Origin: Cronobacter sakazakii
Lineage (GTDB): Bacteria > Pseudomonadota > Gammaproteobacteria > Enterobacterales > Enterobacteriaceae
Reading direction: 5' to 3'
DNA length: 64,000 nt
NCBI RefSeq assembly: GCF_000982825.1
Contig: NZ_CP011047.1
Span: forward strand, 4,030,001 to 4,094,000
Shown piece after piece: positions 25,364 through 33,618 of the stretch. The notes below the pieces were generated by a model. It searched no databases. It was not told the DNA's origin and saw only the letters and a list, made by a program, of their open reading frames with translations. The position numbers and the translations under genes are program-made. Every line of letters starts with the position of its first letter. Position 1 is the stretch's first letter.

Positions 25364-26650
25364 ATGGCTGATAAAAAAGCAAACCTAACCTATAACGGTG
25401 ATGGTGCTATCGAACTGGATGTGCTAAAAGGCACGCTCGGTCAGGATGTAATCGATATCCGTAGTCTTGGTTCTAAAGGTGTTTTCACGTTCGACCCCGG
25501 CTTTACTTCCACCGCATCCTGCGAGTCCAAAATCACCTTTATCGATGGTGACGAAGGTATCCTGCTGCATCGCGGTTTCCCTATCGATCAGTTAGCCACT
25601 GAATCCAACTATCTCGAAGTATGTTACATCCTGCTCTACGGCGAGAAGCCGACCCAGGAGCAGTATGACGAATTCAGAACCACCGTCACCCGCCACACCA
25701 TGATCCATGAGCAGATCACGCGCCTGTTCCACGGTTTCCGTCGCGATTCGCATCCGATGGCCGTACTGTGCGGTGTGACCGGCGCGCTGGCGGCGTTCTA
25801 CCACGACTCGCTGGACGTCAATAACCCGCGTCACCGCGAGATCGCGGCATTCCGTCTGCTCTCTAAAATGCCGACCGTGGCAGCGATGTGTTACAAATAT
25901 TCGATCGGCCAGCCGTTTGTTTATCCGCGTAACGATCTCTCCTACTCCGGCAACTTCCTGAATATGATGTTCTCCACCCCGTGCGAGCCTTACGAGGTCA
26001 ACCCGGTGCTGGAGCGCGCGATGGATCGCATTCTGATCCTGCACGCGGATCATGAGCAGAACGCGTCAACCTCTACCGTGCGTACCGCAGGCTCCTCCGG
26101 CGCGAACCCGTTCGCATGTATCGCTGCGGGCATCGCCTCCCTGTGGGGACCGGCACACGGTGGCGCTAACGAAGCCGCGCTCAAAATGCTGGAAGAGATC
26201 AGCACCGTTGAGCACATTCCGGAATTCGTGCGTCGCGCGAAAGACAAAAACGACTCTTTCCGCCTGATGGGCTTTGGTCATCGCGTTTATAAAAACTATG
26301 ACCCGCGCGCCACCGTCATGCGCGAAACCTGTCACGAAGTGCTGAAAGAGCTGGGCACCAAAGACGATCTGCTGGAAGTGGCGATGGAGCTGGAAAACAT
26401 CGCGCTGAACGACCCGTATTTCATCGAGAAGAAACTCTACCCGAACGTGGATTTCTACTCCGGCATCATCCTGAAAGCGATGGGCATTCCGTCTTCCATG
26501 TTTACCGTTATTTTCGCGATGGCGCGTACCGTGGGCTGGATTGCGCACTGGAACGAGATGCACAGCGAAGGCATGAAGATCGCGCGTCCGCGTCAGCTGT
26601 ACACCGGCTACGAGCAGCGTGATTTCAAATCTGACCTGACCAAACGTTAA
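25364..26650 (+). CDS. gltA: Citrate synthase
   Basis: Type II (hexameric, NADH-sensitive) citrate synthase, 428 aa (E. coli 427), which makes citrate from oxaloacetate and acetyl-CoA. Catalytic histidines lie in WGPAHGGANEAALKML and GFGHRVYKNYDPR, and the catalytic Asp is in the NVDFYSGIILKAMG region. Start ATG with AAGGAG upstream. Divergent from sdhC and followed by a strong terminator. Confidence 0.98.
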   Translation: MADKKANLTYNGDGAIELDVLKGTLGQDVIDIRSLGSKGVFTFDPGFTSTASCESKITFIDGDEGILLHRGFPIDQLATESNYLEVCYILLYGEKPTQEQYDEFRTTVTRHTMIHEQITRLFHGFRRDSHPMAVLCGVTGALAAFYHDSLDVNNPRHREIAAFRLLSKMPTVAAMCYKYSIGQPFVYPRNDLSYSGNFLNMMFSTPCEPYEVNPVLERAMDRILILHADHEQNASTSTVRTAGSSGANPFACIAAGIASLWGPAHGGANEAALKMLEEISTVEHIPEFVRRAKDKNDSFRLMGFGHRVYKNYDPRATVMRETCHEVLKELGTKDDLLEVAMELENIALNDPYFIEKKLYPNVDFYSGIILKAMGIPSSMFTVIFAMARTVGWIAHWNEMHSEGMKIARPRQLYTGYEQRDFKSDLTKR

Positions 26651-26671
26651 TTTGACGCTGCGGTTAATCTG

Positions 26672-26699
26672 AAAAACGCGCTTCCGGGCGCGTTTTTTT
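26672..26699 (+). terminator. Rho-independent terminator after gltA
   Basis: Ten-base-pair stem (AAAAACGCGC / GCGCGTTTTT) with a 6-nt loop and a T7 tail, 22 bp after the gltA stop. Confidence 0.95.
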
Positions 26700-26713
26700 A
26701 TGGGCGTTTTGGC

Positions 26714-26867
26714 GGCGGGTGCGCTACGCTTACCCGCCCTACACCGAACAACCGTTTTTGTATTTAACGTAGGGCGGGTAAGCAACGCGCACCCGCCAGA
26801 TTTTGTAGGGTGGGTAAGCGAAGCGCACCCACCGGGTTTTCACAAAGGTAAGCAACGCGCACCCGCC
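26714..26867. repeat. Cluster of four REP-like palindromic repeats
   Basis: Copies at 26714-26742 (inverted), 26769-26797, 26805-26833 and a truncated one at 26847-26867. Each is a ~29-bp unit GTAGGGCGGGTAAGC-N-GCGCACCCGCC with GGCGGGT/ACCCGCC arms. The third copy keeps pairing through matched changes (GGTGGGT / ACCCACC). They fill the space between the gltA terminator and the end of nei. Confidence 0.8.
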
Positions 26868-26880
26868 ATTCACCATAAAA

Positions 26881-27672
26881 CTACGCCTGGCACCCCGGAC
26901 ACCAGTAAAACGGCCGCGACGACAGCGTCGTCTTCTCGATAATCCCCCCGCAGCGGCGGCATTTTTTCCCGGCGCGGTGAAACACCTCGAAGCGAAACAG
27001 CGCGCCGTGATGCTTATTCTCATCCACCGTTCCGCGTGTTTCATAAGACAGCCGCGGGATCTCAAGACACGCGCGGGCCAGCGCATCAAGCTGCGTATTA
27101 TTCAGCTCTATTGCCTTGTGGCGCGGCTCAAGCTGCGCCTGCCAGAGGATCTCCACACGCAAATAATTGCCAAGCCCCGCGAGAAACGCCTGGTCCAGCA
27201 GCAGACCGCTGAACTGACGGCGGTGAAAGCGCGGGCTCAGGAGCCGTTCTTTCACCTGCTCCACCGTCAGCGACATATCCAGCACGTCCGGCCCGACGCG
27301 CTGCAAAAACGCGTGCGCCGCCACGCCGTCGGCATCCAGCATCTCGATTTCCGAGGCGCTGTAAAGCAGCACCGCGGCATCTTCGGTTTCGAGCCGCACG
27401 CGCAGGCTTCGCGTCGTTTGCGGCGTTTCCCCCGCTTTCACCACGCGCCAGACGCCATACAGCTGATTGTGGCTATAGAGCGTCAGCCCACAGGAAAAAT
27501 GCGTCAGCAGCGCTTTGCCGCGGGTTTCAAAACGCTCAACCCGCGCGCCGGTCAGTTGCGCTTCAAACGGTTTTAATTCAGGAAACGCAAACCAGACGTG
27601 GGTCAGCGGTTTGCCCGCGACTGCCGCTTCAAGCTTGTCCGCCGCGCGGCGGATCTCCGGTCCTTCCGGCAT
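26881..27672 (-). CDS. nei: Endonuclease VIII (DNA glycosylase/AP lyase)
   Basis: Fpg/Nei-family base-excision enzyme that removes oxidised pyrimidines, 263 aa (E. coli 263). Pro2 is the Schiff-base nucleophile and Glu3 the acid (MPEGPEIRR). A helix-two-turn-helix region lies at about 125-215, and a C-terminal zinc finger CX2CX16CX2C (CRRC...CPGC) closes the protein. It stands alone on the minus strand. In E. coli nei is close to the pxp genes, whereas here other genes intervene. Confidence 0.97.
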   Translation of the reverse strand: MPEGPEIRRAADKLEAAVAGKPLTHVWFAFPELKPFEAQLTGARVERFETRGKALLTHFSCGLTLYSHNQLYGVWRVVKAGETPQTTRSLRVRLETEDAAVLLYSASEIEMLDADGVAAHAFLQRVGPDVLDMSLTVEQVKERLLSPRFHRRQFSGLLLDQAFLAGLGNYLRVEILWQAQLEPRHKAIELNNTQLDALARACLEIPRLSYETRGTVDENKHHGALFRFEVFHRAGKKCRRCGGIIEKTTLSSRPFYWCPGCQA

Positions 27673-27748
27673 CGTTCATCCTTTCAGGTTACTTAAGCAT
27701 TAAAACGTAAGGATAAACTGTAGCAGCACGGGCGAAGAGAAACAGGCC

Positions 27749-27770
27749 ACCGCCGCAAAAAAGCGGCGGT
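27749..27770 (-). terminator. Hairpin after the DUF2891 gene
   Basis: Perfect 8-bp stem (ACCGCCGC / GCGGCGGT) with an A6 loop (T6 on the minus strand), 8 bp past the stop codon. It lacks a U tract after the stem, so termination is uncertain. Confidence 0.35.
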
Positions 27771-27777
27771 TAACGGC

Positions 27778-28773
27778 TTACTCCAGCGCCAGCAGCGCAA
27801 AGCTTGCCAGCCAGTGGCCGCCGCTGTAGTGGCTGCCGACCACATGCTCAACGCTTGCCGCGAGATGGCGCTGCACCGCCTCCTGCAGCGCCATCTGCGC
27901 AGGGTGATCTTCCGGGAGCGCCGCGGCGATATGCTTCATGCACCAGGCGCGGCTTAAGTTAAGCCCGTCGAGGTGGGCGATTTTCGGGTCGGCGCGATCG
28001 CTCACCATTGCCGGGTGCATCAGCGCCGCCACGTTGCCGATATCAGGCAGATACGCGTCAAACCAGGCCGGGAAATTGTCCGCCGTTTTACTCATCAGCA
28101 GCGCTTCGGTGAGCGCGCCGGAGAGATACTCATCGCCGCCCGGCTCGTAATGCGCCGGGTAGTCGATGTCGGCCTGATAAAAGCGTGTCGTCGCGTCAGT
28201 AATGGCGTGCTCAAGCGTCTCATCACCAAGCGCGCGGGCGTGATCCAGCCCGAGGGCGAGCGCAAATGCCGTGTTGTAATGGGTGCCGACGCGAATCGGG
28301 TACGTCAGCTTGCTGAGGTAATCGATAAGGCGCGCGCGGATATCCTGGGTCAGCGGCGCCAGCATTTCATGCCAGCGCGCGGCCTGCGGCAGATCGGATT
28401 CGTGCAGCTCCTGGGCGAGCGCCAGCAGCCAGCCGTAACCATACGGGCGCTCAAACGAGGCGCGGAACGGCGCGGTGAAATACGCCACTTCGCGCGCCAC
28501 ATTCGCAGGCGTGATATGTTCATCGAACAGCGCGATAATCTCTTCGCGGCACGACAACGTCGGATAGCGGCGCAGGCAGCGCAGCAGCAGCCAGTAGCCA
28601 TGCACCGCCGAATGCCAGTCAAAGCAGCCGTAGAAAATCGGGTGCAGCTCGCGCGGCGGCAGCGCGTCGGCGTCATCATTCATCAAATGCATGATGTGGT
28701 TCGGATACTCCTGGCGCAGATAGGTCAGAGGCATCCGGGCAAAGGCGTCGGCCTGGGGTTGTGTCAGTGTCAT
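27778..28773 (-). CDS. DUF2891 family protein of unknown function
   Basis: 331-aa soluble protein that matches the DUF2891 family; no activity is known to me. There is no signal peptide or TM segment. It is mostly helical with repeated His/Trp/Tyr-rich segments: FYGCFDWHSAVHGYW near residue 50, RPYGYGWLLALAQEL near 110, GTHYNTAFALALGLDHA near 165, HYEPGGDEYLSGALTEALLM near 210, and GSHYSGGHWLASFALLALE at the C-terminus. This layout recalls alpha-helical barrel glycosidase or epimerase folds, but that is only an impression. It lies 19 bp after the DUF979 gene with its own GGAG site, so it is the third gene of a DUF969-DUF979-DUF2891 operon. Confidence 0.85.
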   Translation of the reverse strand: MTLTQPQADAFARMPLTYLRQEYPNHIMHLMNDDADALPPRELHPIFYGCFDWHSAVHGYWLLLRCLRRYPTLSCREEIIALFDEHITPANVAREVAYFTAPFRASFERPYGYGWLLALAQELHESDLPQAARWHEMLAPLTQDIRARLIDYLSKLTYPIRVGTHYNTAFALALGLDHARALGDETLEHAITDATTRFYQADIDYPAHYEPGGDEYLSGALTEALLMSKTADNFPAWFDAYLPDIGNVAALMHPAMVSDRADPKIAHLDGLNLSRAWCMKHIAAALPEDHPAQMALQEAVQRHLAASVEHVVGSHYSGGHWLASFALLALE

Positions 28774-28792
28774 AACAGCTCCTTAGTGGGCC

Positions 28793-29779
28793 TTAGCGAA
28801 ATACGATGAAATACATCAGGAAAACGTTCACCACCAGCAGCGTCAGCGCCGTCGGTATCTGAATTTTTATCACCTGATATTTGTCTTTCAGCTCCAGCAG
28901 CGCGGCGGGAACGATATTGAAATTCGCCGCCATCGGCGTCATCAGCGTGCCGCAGTAGCCCGCGTACATACCGATAGCCAGCAGCGGTGCCGGGTCGCCG
29001 TGGTGATGGTTAATCAACAGCGGCAGCGCGATGCCCGCGCTCAGCACCGGGAACGCCGCAAACGCGTTGCCCATAATCATCGTGAAAAGCGCCATGCCGA
29101 TGCAGTAGATAACCACCAGCATGAAGCGGTTTTCCGGGTCGACGAACAGGCTCACCACGCGCTGCACCGCCGTGCCGGTATCGGCGGCGACAAACACCCC
29201 GCCGAGCATCGCCAGCATCTGCGGCAAAATCACCGCCCAGCCGATGGTATCCACCAGTCGGCGCGACTGGCGAATCGCATGCAGCGGCGTGCCGCGCGTG
29301 AGCCACCAGCCCACCAGCAGCGACGCGACACACGCCACGCACAGCGCGGCGAGCGTCAGCTGTTTTTGATCCAGCAGGAACACGCCGCCCACCGAGACGC
29401 CTTTTAAAAACAGCGTGCCAATCACCGTCACCACCGGGATAAGCAACGCCGGCAGAAACAGCCAGTTACCCAGACGCCGGGACGACGCCTCGCGCTCCTC
29501 CTCGGTGGACATTTTATAGTGCCCCTTCCCGACCAGCCCAAAGCCCGCCAGCAGCGCGATAACAATCACCGCGCCGCCGATGATACGGTAGGCGAGCGAG
29601 CGGCCCAGCTCCTGCACCAGCAGATCGCCGAAGAGAAAAATCCCGCCGAACAGGAACCAGAACAGCGCGGTGGTAAAGCGTTTCGGATTACCGCGATCGC
29701 GAAGCGTCATCACCACCAGCAGCATGACGATAAAACCAATCAGGTAGTAGACGCGGTTAATGGTCAGCAAGGTACTCAT
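28793..29779 (-). CDS. DUF979 membrane protein, putative transporter subunit
   Basis: 328-aa integral membrane protein with about nine to ten TM helices, matching DUF979. It starts at MSTLLTINRVYYLIG (ATG 29779), where it overlaps the DUF969 stop by 4 nt (ATGA); a longer frame start upstream lies inside DUF969 and is rejected. DUF969 and DUF979 nearly always occur as a pair and are frequently found near pyroglutamate genes. Here pxpABC lies just across the neighbouring regulator. I infer a two-component permease for 5-oxoproline or a related compound; the substrate is not proven. Confidence 0.85.
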   Translation of the reverse strand: MSTLLTINRVYYLIGFIVMLLVVMTLRDRGNPKRFTTALFWFLFGGIFLFGDLLVQELGRSLAYRIIGGAVIVIALLAGFGLVGKGHYKMSTEEEREASSRRLGNWLFLPALLIPVVTVIGTLFLKGVSVGGVFLLDQKQLTLAALCVACVASLLVGWWLTRGTPLHAIRQSRRLVDTIGWAVILPQMLAMLGGVFVAADTGTAVQRVVSLFVDPENRFMLVVIYCIGMALFTMIMGNAFAAFPVLSAGIALPLLINHHHGDPAPLLAIGMYAGYCGTLMTPMAANFNIVPAALLELKDKYQVIKIQIPTALTLLVVNVFLMYFIVFR

Positions 29780-30498
29780 TGCGCGGCCTCCTGATTGCCC
29801 TGCTCTGCGCGCCAGGCCATTACCTCGCGGCGAATACTGGCGTCTAAGCGCAGCAGACGCGCCATATGAATAATCAGCGCCGCAATCGCGGTCGGAATGG
29901 CCCACAGGCCGATGTGCAGCGGCTCGATGCCGGGAATGCCGTTCTCTTTCAGGAACGCGTCAATCAGCAGCACCGCGCCGAAGGCGATGAAAATATCTTC
30001 ACCGAAAAACACCGCGATATTGTCGCAGGCGGCGGCGTGGGCTTTGATTTTGTCGCGAATATGCGCAGGCAGCTCGCCATATTCATTGAGCGCCGCCCCT
30101 TCGGCCATCGGTGCCAGCAGCGGGCGCACGGTCTGGGCGTGGCCGCCAAGCGACATCAGCCCGAGCGCCGCGGTGCCTTCGCGCACCACGAAATAGAGCA
30201 TCAGAATACGCGCCGAGGTGGCGCTGGCGATTTTCGCCACCCACGCCTGGGCGCGCTCTTTCAGGCCGTAATACTCCAGCAGGCCAATCACCGGCAGGAT
30301 CAGAATGAAAGTCGCGAGCGAGCGGCTGTTGACGAACTTTTCACCGAAGGTTTCCAGCAGCATGCCGAAATCCATGCCGACCGTGAGCCCGGTCGTCAGC
30401 CCGGCGACCACCACCACCAGCAGCGGGTTAAAACGTAGCGCGAAACCGATAACCACCACCGGAATACCGATGAGCGGCAACAGAGAGGAACCGTCCAT
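29776..30498 (-). CDS. DUF969 membrane protein, putative transporter subunit
   Basis: 240-aa membrane protein with about six TM helices, matching DUF969. Start chosen at MDGSSLLPLIGIPVV (ATG 30498), with a GGAAAGGG about 9 nt upstream; an in-frame start six codons earlier has no better site. Conserved-looking stretches FVVREGTAALGLMSLGGHAQTV and ACDNIAVFFGEDIFIAFGAVL suggest a pore or substrate region. First gene of the DUF969-DUF979-DUF2891 operon and divergent from a winged-helix regulator. Confidence 0.85.
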   Translation of the reverse strand: MDGSSLLPLIGIPVVVIGFALRFNPLLVVVVAGLTTGLTVGMDFGMLLETFGEKFVNSRSLATFILILPVIGLLEYYGLKERAQAWVAKIASATSARILMLYFVVREGTAALGLMSLGGHAQTVRPLLAPMAEGAALNEYGELPAHIRDKIKAHAAACDNIAVFFGEDIFIAFGAVLLIDAFLKENGIPGIEPLHIGLWAIPTAIAALIIHMARLLRLDASIRREVMAWRAEQGNQEAAQ

Positions 30499-30657
30499 AC
30501 ATTGTACCCTTTCCAAAGTGAGCGTTGCACGCCGAAGGCTATTTTGCTCCTTCGCCAGTGGCGAAGCGTGGGCATTGCGGCGAACGTTGTTGTGTGAGAG
30601 GCGCTGTGAACGTGCAGAACCTGACCCAAAAGCTATATCTGAACGGTGAAATTATGT

Positions 30658-30681
30658 AAACAATTTATCAATAAAATGTTT
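30658..30681. promoter_or_regulatory. Candidate operator between DUF969 and the regulator
   Basis: Near-palindrome AAACAATTTAT-CA-ATAAAATGTTT (9 of 11 arm bases pair) in the 243-bp divergent region. The size and position suit a dimeric winged-helix regulator. No binding data exist. Confidence 0.4.
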
Positions 30682-30741
30682 TTATTTTGTCGGTGACGTT
30701 TTATAGTTTTTGCCAATACCCCCAAAAGCGTAAGGGATGCC

Positions 30742-31290
30742 ATGAGCCGGAAAAAAGCGGTTGTATCAACTGATAACGACGATATTGCTGACGGGCGCAT
30801 TGTGTCGTCCCGCCATCTGGTATCGGAGCGTTGCGCGGAATTATCGGAGCTGGAATACGCGCTGATCATGACCAGCAACGCCTTTAACAAATGGATGGTG
30901 CGCTGCATGACGGCAGCGGGCGAGCCGGATATGGGCGCGTTTGATGTCTCGCTGTTGCATCACGTCAACCACCGCAACCGCAAGAAAAAGCTCGCGGATA
31001 TCTGCTTTGTGCTCAACGTGGAAGACACGCACATCGTGACCTACGCACTGAAAAAGCTGGTGAAGGCCGGGTATGTCACCAGTGAAAAGGTAGGGAAAGA
31101 GCTCTATTTTTCGACGACAGAGGAAGGTAAAGCGCTGTGTATGAAATACCGCGACGTGCGCGAGGCGTGTCTTATCGCGATTCAGGTCGAGAGCGGCATA
31201 CCGGGCGCGGCGATTGGCGAAACGGCGCAATTGCTGCGCACGATTGCCTCGCTTTACGACACCGCCGCGCGGGCGGCAGCATCGCTCTGA
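30742..31290 (+). CDS. Winged-helix (MarR-like) transcriptional regulator
   Basis: 182-aa predicted DNA-binding protein. A winged-helix domain spans about 60-140 (ADICFVLNVEDTHIVTYALKKLVKAGYVTSEKVGKELYFSTTEEGK), the MarR/PF13463-type pattern of two-helix reader plus wing. A short polar N-terminus and a helical C-terminus, likely for dimerisation, flank it. It is divergent from DUF969-DUF979-DUF2891 and ends one base short of the opposing pxpA stop, so it is well placed to control one or both gene sets. I do not know its ligand. Confidence 0.8.
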   Translation: MSRKKAVVSTDNDDIADGRIVSSRHLVSERCAELSELEYALIMTSNAFNKWMVRCMTAAGEPDMGAFDVSLLHHVNHRNRKKKLADICFVLNVEDTHIVTYALKKLVKAGYVTSEKVGKELYFSTTEEGKALCMKYRDVREACLIAIQVESGIPGAAIGETAQLLRTIASLYDTAARAAASL

Positions 31291-31291
31291 G

Positions 31292-32026
31292 TTACGCGCA
31301 GACCTGAATCTGGCGCGCGTCGAACGCCTCGCGTAACCGGCGCGCGAACGCCAGCGCGTGCGCGCCGTCACCATGCAGGCAGACCGTCTGGGCATTGACT
31401 GTCGCCCACGCGCCGTCGCGGCTGCGCACCCGCCCTTCCTGCACCATCATCAGCGTGCGCGACACCGCCTCGTCGTCATCCTCAATCAACGCGCCCGGCT
31501 CGCTGCGCGGCACCAGCGCGCCATCGGCCAGATACCCGCGATCGGCGAAGACTTCTTCGCGCGTGGCGAGCCGATAACGCGCGCCCGCGCGAATAAGCTC
31601 GCTGCCCGCCAGCCCCACCAGAATCAGCGACGCATCGAAATCCTTCACCGCCTGCGCGATGGCGTCGGCAAGCGCGGCGTCTTTCGCGGCCTGGTTATAG
31701 AGCATGCCGTGCGGCTTCACGTGCGCCAGCCTGCCGCCTTCGGCGCGGGCGATAGCGGCGAGCGCGCCGACCTGATAGAGCGTCTCGGCGTAAATCGTTT
31801 CTGGCGGCAGCTGCATCGCCGTGCGCCCGAAATTTTCACGATCCGCGAAGCCCGGATGCGCGCCCATCGCCACGCCGTGCGCCAGCGCCAGCCGCACGCT
31901 CTCGCGCATGGTCTGCGCATCGCCCGCATGGAAGCCGCAGGCGATGTTGGCGGAGCTAATCAGCGGCATCAGCTGCGCGTCGTTGCCGCAGCCTTCGCCG
32001 AGATCGGCGTTGAGATCAATCTTCAT
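31292..32026 (-). CDS. pxpA: 5-Oxoprolinase subunit PxpA
   Basis: LamB/YcsF-family subunit of the ATP-dependent prokaryotic 5-oxoprolinase, which opens pyroglutamate to glutamate together with PxpB and PxpC. 244 aa as in E. coli YbgL. The start MKIDLNADLGEGCGNDAQLM is the family signature, and GFHAGD and VKPHGMLYN are conserved active-region segments. It overlaps pxpC by 11 nt. Last gene of the ybgA-phrB-ybgI-pxpBCA run. Confidence 0.95.
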   Translation of the reverse strand: MKIDLNADLGEGCGNDAQLMPLISSANIACGFHAGDAQTMRESVRLALAHGVAMGAHPGFADRENFGRTAMQLPPETIYAETLYQVGALAAIARAEGGRLAHVKPHGMLYNQAAKDAALADAIAQAVKDFDASLILVGLAGSELIRAGARYRLATREEVFADRGYLADGALVPRSEPGALIEDDDEAVSRTLMMVQEGRVRSRDGAWATVNAQTVCLHGDGAHALAFARRLREAFDARQIQVCA

Positions 32027-32948
32027 CATTAAGCCGCCATGCCAGTTGTTGCAGATAACGCGCCCGGTCGCTGCGCGCTTCCAGCGCCTCTTCGATGGAG
32101 CACGGCACGAAGTGAATCGGCTCGCCGAGGCGCAGCTGCGCAAGGTTGTAGCGATCGGCGTCGATCACGCACGCGATGCGCGGGTAGCCGCCGGTGGTCT
32201 GGGCGTCATTCATCAGCACGATGGGCTGGCCACCGTGCGGCACCTGCACCACGCCCGGCAGCAGACCGTGAGACACCAGATCGCGTCTGGTGGTGCGCTC
32301 CAGCACGTGGCCGTGCAGGCGATAACCCATGCGGTTACTCTGCGGGCTTAGCTGCCACGGCGTGCGCCAGAAGGCCTCTTTCGACGCCTCGCTGAATTCG
32401 TGGTACTCCGGCCCCGGCAGCGCGCGAATGCGGTTGCCCCACAGCAGTTGCTTCACGCCGCGCGCCTCGCGGAAATGGCGCGTGGGCGGATTCACCGGCA
32501 GGACGTCGCCGTCGCGCAGGGGGCGTCCTTCAAAACCACCAAGGCCCGCTTTCACATCGGTACTGCGCGAGCCCATGACTTCCGGCACGTCGAAACCGCC
32601 CGCGAGCGCCAAATAGCTGCGCATACCGCGGCGCGGCAGTTTGAGGCTCAGGCGCTCGCCCGCGCGGGCAAGCAGCCGCCAGCCGGTCCAGACGGCGCGT
32701 TCGTTAAGCGTCGCGTCGCAGCCCGCGCCGGTGAGCGCAAACCAGGTATCTTCGGTGAACTCCACCACGCACTGGCCGAGTGTGATCTCCAGCGCCGCCG
32801 CATCAGGATCATTGCCCACCAGCAGGTTGGCGATATGCAGCGACGGGCCATCCAGCGCGCCGCACTGGCTCACGCCGTACTGGCGCAGCCCGAAACGGCC
32901 GCCATCCTGAATAGTGGCGTGGATGCCCGCGCGAATAATCTTCAGCAT
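32016..32948 (-). CDS. pxpC: 5-Oxoprolinase subunit PxpC
   Basis: Biotin-dependent carboxyltransferase-like protein (allophanate hydrolase subunit 2 / KipA family), 310 aa (E. coli YbgK). It starts MLKIIRAGIHATIQDGGRFG and contains GYRLHG and PVGGVQVPHGGQPIVLMNDAQTTGGYP-type conserved segments. It overlaps pxpB by 7 nt and pxpA by 11 nt, so the three subunits are translated as a unit. Confidence 0.95.
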   Translation of the reverse strand: MLKIIRAGIHATIQDGGRFGLRQYGVSQCGALDGPSLHIANLLVGNDPDAAALEITLGQCVVEFTEDTWFALTGAGCDATLNERAVWTGWRLLARAGERLSLKLPRRGMRSYLALAGGFDVPEVMGSRSTDVKAGLGGFEGRPLRDGDVLPVNPPTRHFREARGVKQLLWGNRIRALPGPEYHEFSEASKEAFWRTPWQLSPQSNRMGYRLHGHVLERTTRRDLVSHGLLPGVVQVPHGGQPIVLMNDAQTTGGYPRIACVIDADRYNLAQLRLGEPIHFVPCSIEEALEARSDRARYLQQLAWRLNDED

Positions 32949-33598
32949 ACGCCCTCCTTTTGCGGCACAAAGCGCACGGTGTCGCCGGGCGCGAGCAGGC
33001 CCGGCGGATTACTGTGCGGATCAAACAGCGCGCGCGAGGTATGGCCGATAATCTGCCAGCCGCCAGGCGTAGGCAGCGGATAGATGCCCGTCTGGCTGCC
33101 GCCGATGCCAACCGATCCTGCGGGCACCTGAAGACGCGGCTCCGCGCGGCGCGGCGTGGCAAGCTCAGGCGCGAGCCCGCCGAGGTACGGAAAGCCTGGC
33201 TGAAAACCGATGAAATAGACCACGTAATCGACCTGCGCATGCATCTCCACTACCTGCTTTTCACTGAGCCCGGCGTGGTGTGCGACCACCGACAGATCCG
33301 GCCCGGCGTCTTTGCCGTACACCACCGGGATCTCGATGCGCCGCGCTTCGGGGATGATCGCCTCGCTCTCCTCCCACCAGCGTTGCAGCCGCTCGATAGC
33401 GTCCAGCGCCATCGTGCCGGGCTCGCGCAGCATCACGGTAATGTTATTCATGCCGGGAATGACTTCCACCACGGCGGGCACGTCCGCGAGGCGCTGCACC
33501 AGCCCCCAGATGCGCTGCTGGCTGGCAAGCGTGACGGGCGGCTCCAGCTCCAGTACCACGGCGCTTTCGCCTAACAGATAACAACGGGCTCGCTGCAC
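32942..33598 (-). CDS. pxpB: 5-Oxoprolinase subunit PxpB
   Basis: KipI-family subunit (allophanate hydrolase subunit 1-like, cyclophilin-like fold), 218 aa (E. coli YbgJ). GFQPGFPYLGGLAPELATPRR and PAGSVGIGGSQTGIYPLPTPGGW are the family hallmarks. It lies 20 bp after ybgI. Confidence 0.95.
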   Translation of the reverse strand: MQRARCYLLGESAVVLELEPPVTLASQQRIWGLVQRLADVPAVVEVIPGMNNITVMLREPGTMALDAIERLQRWWEESEAIIPEARRIEIPVVYGKDAGPDLSVVAHHAGLSEKQVVEMHAQVDYVVYFIGFQPGFPYLGGLAPELATPRRAEPRLQVPAGSVGIGGSQTGIYPLPTPGGWQIIGHTSRALFDPHSNPPGLLAPGDTVRFVPQKEGVC

Positions 33599-33618
33599 GT
33601 TTTCCTCTCTTGTGTTGA

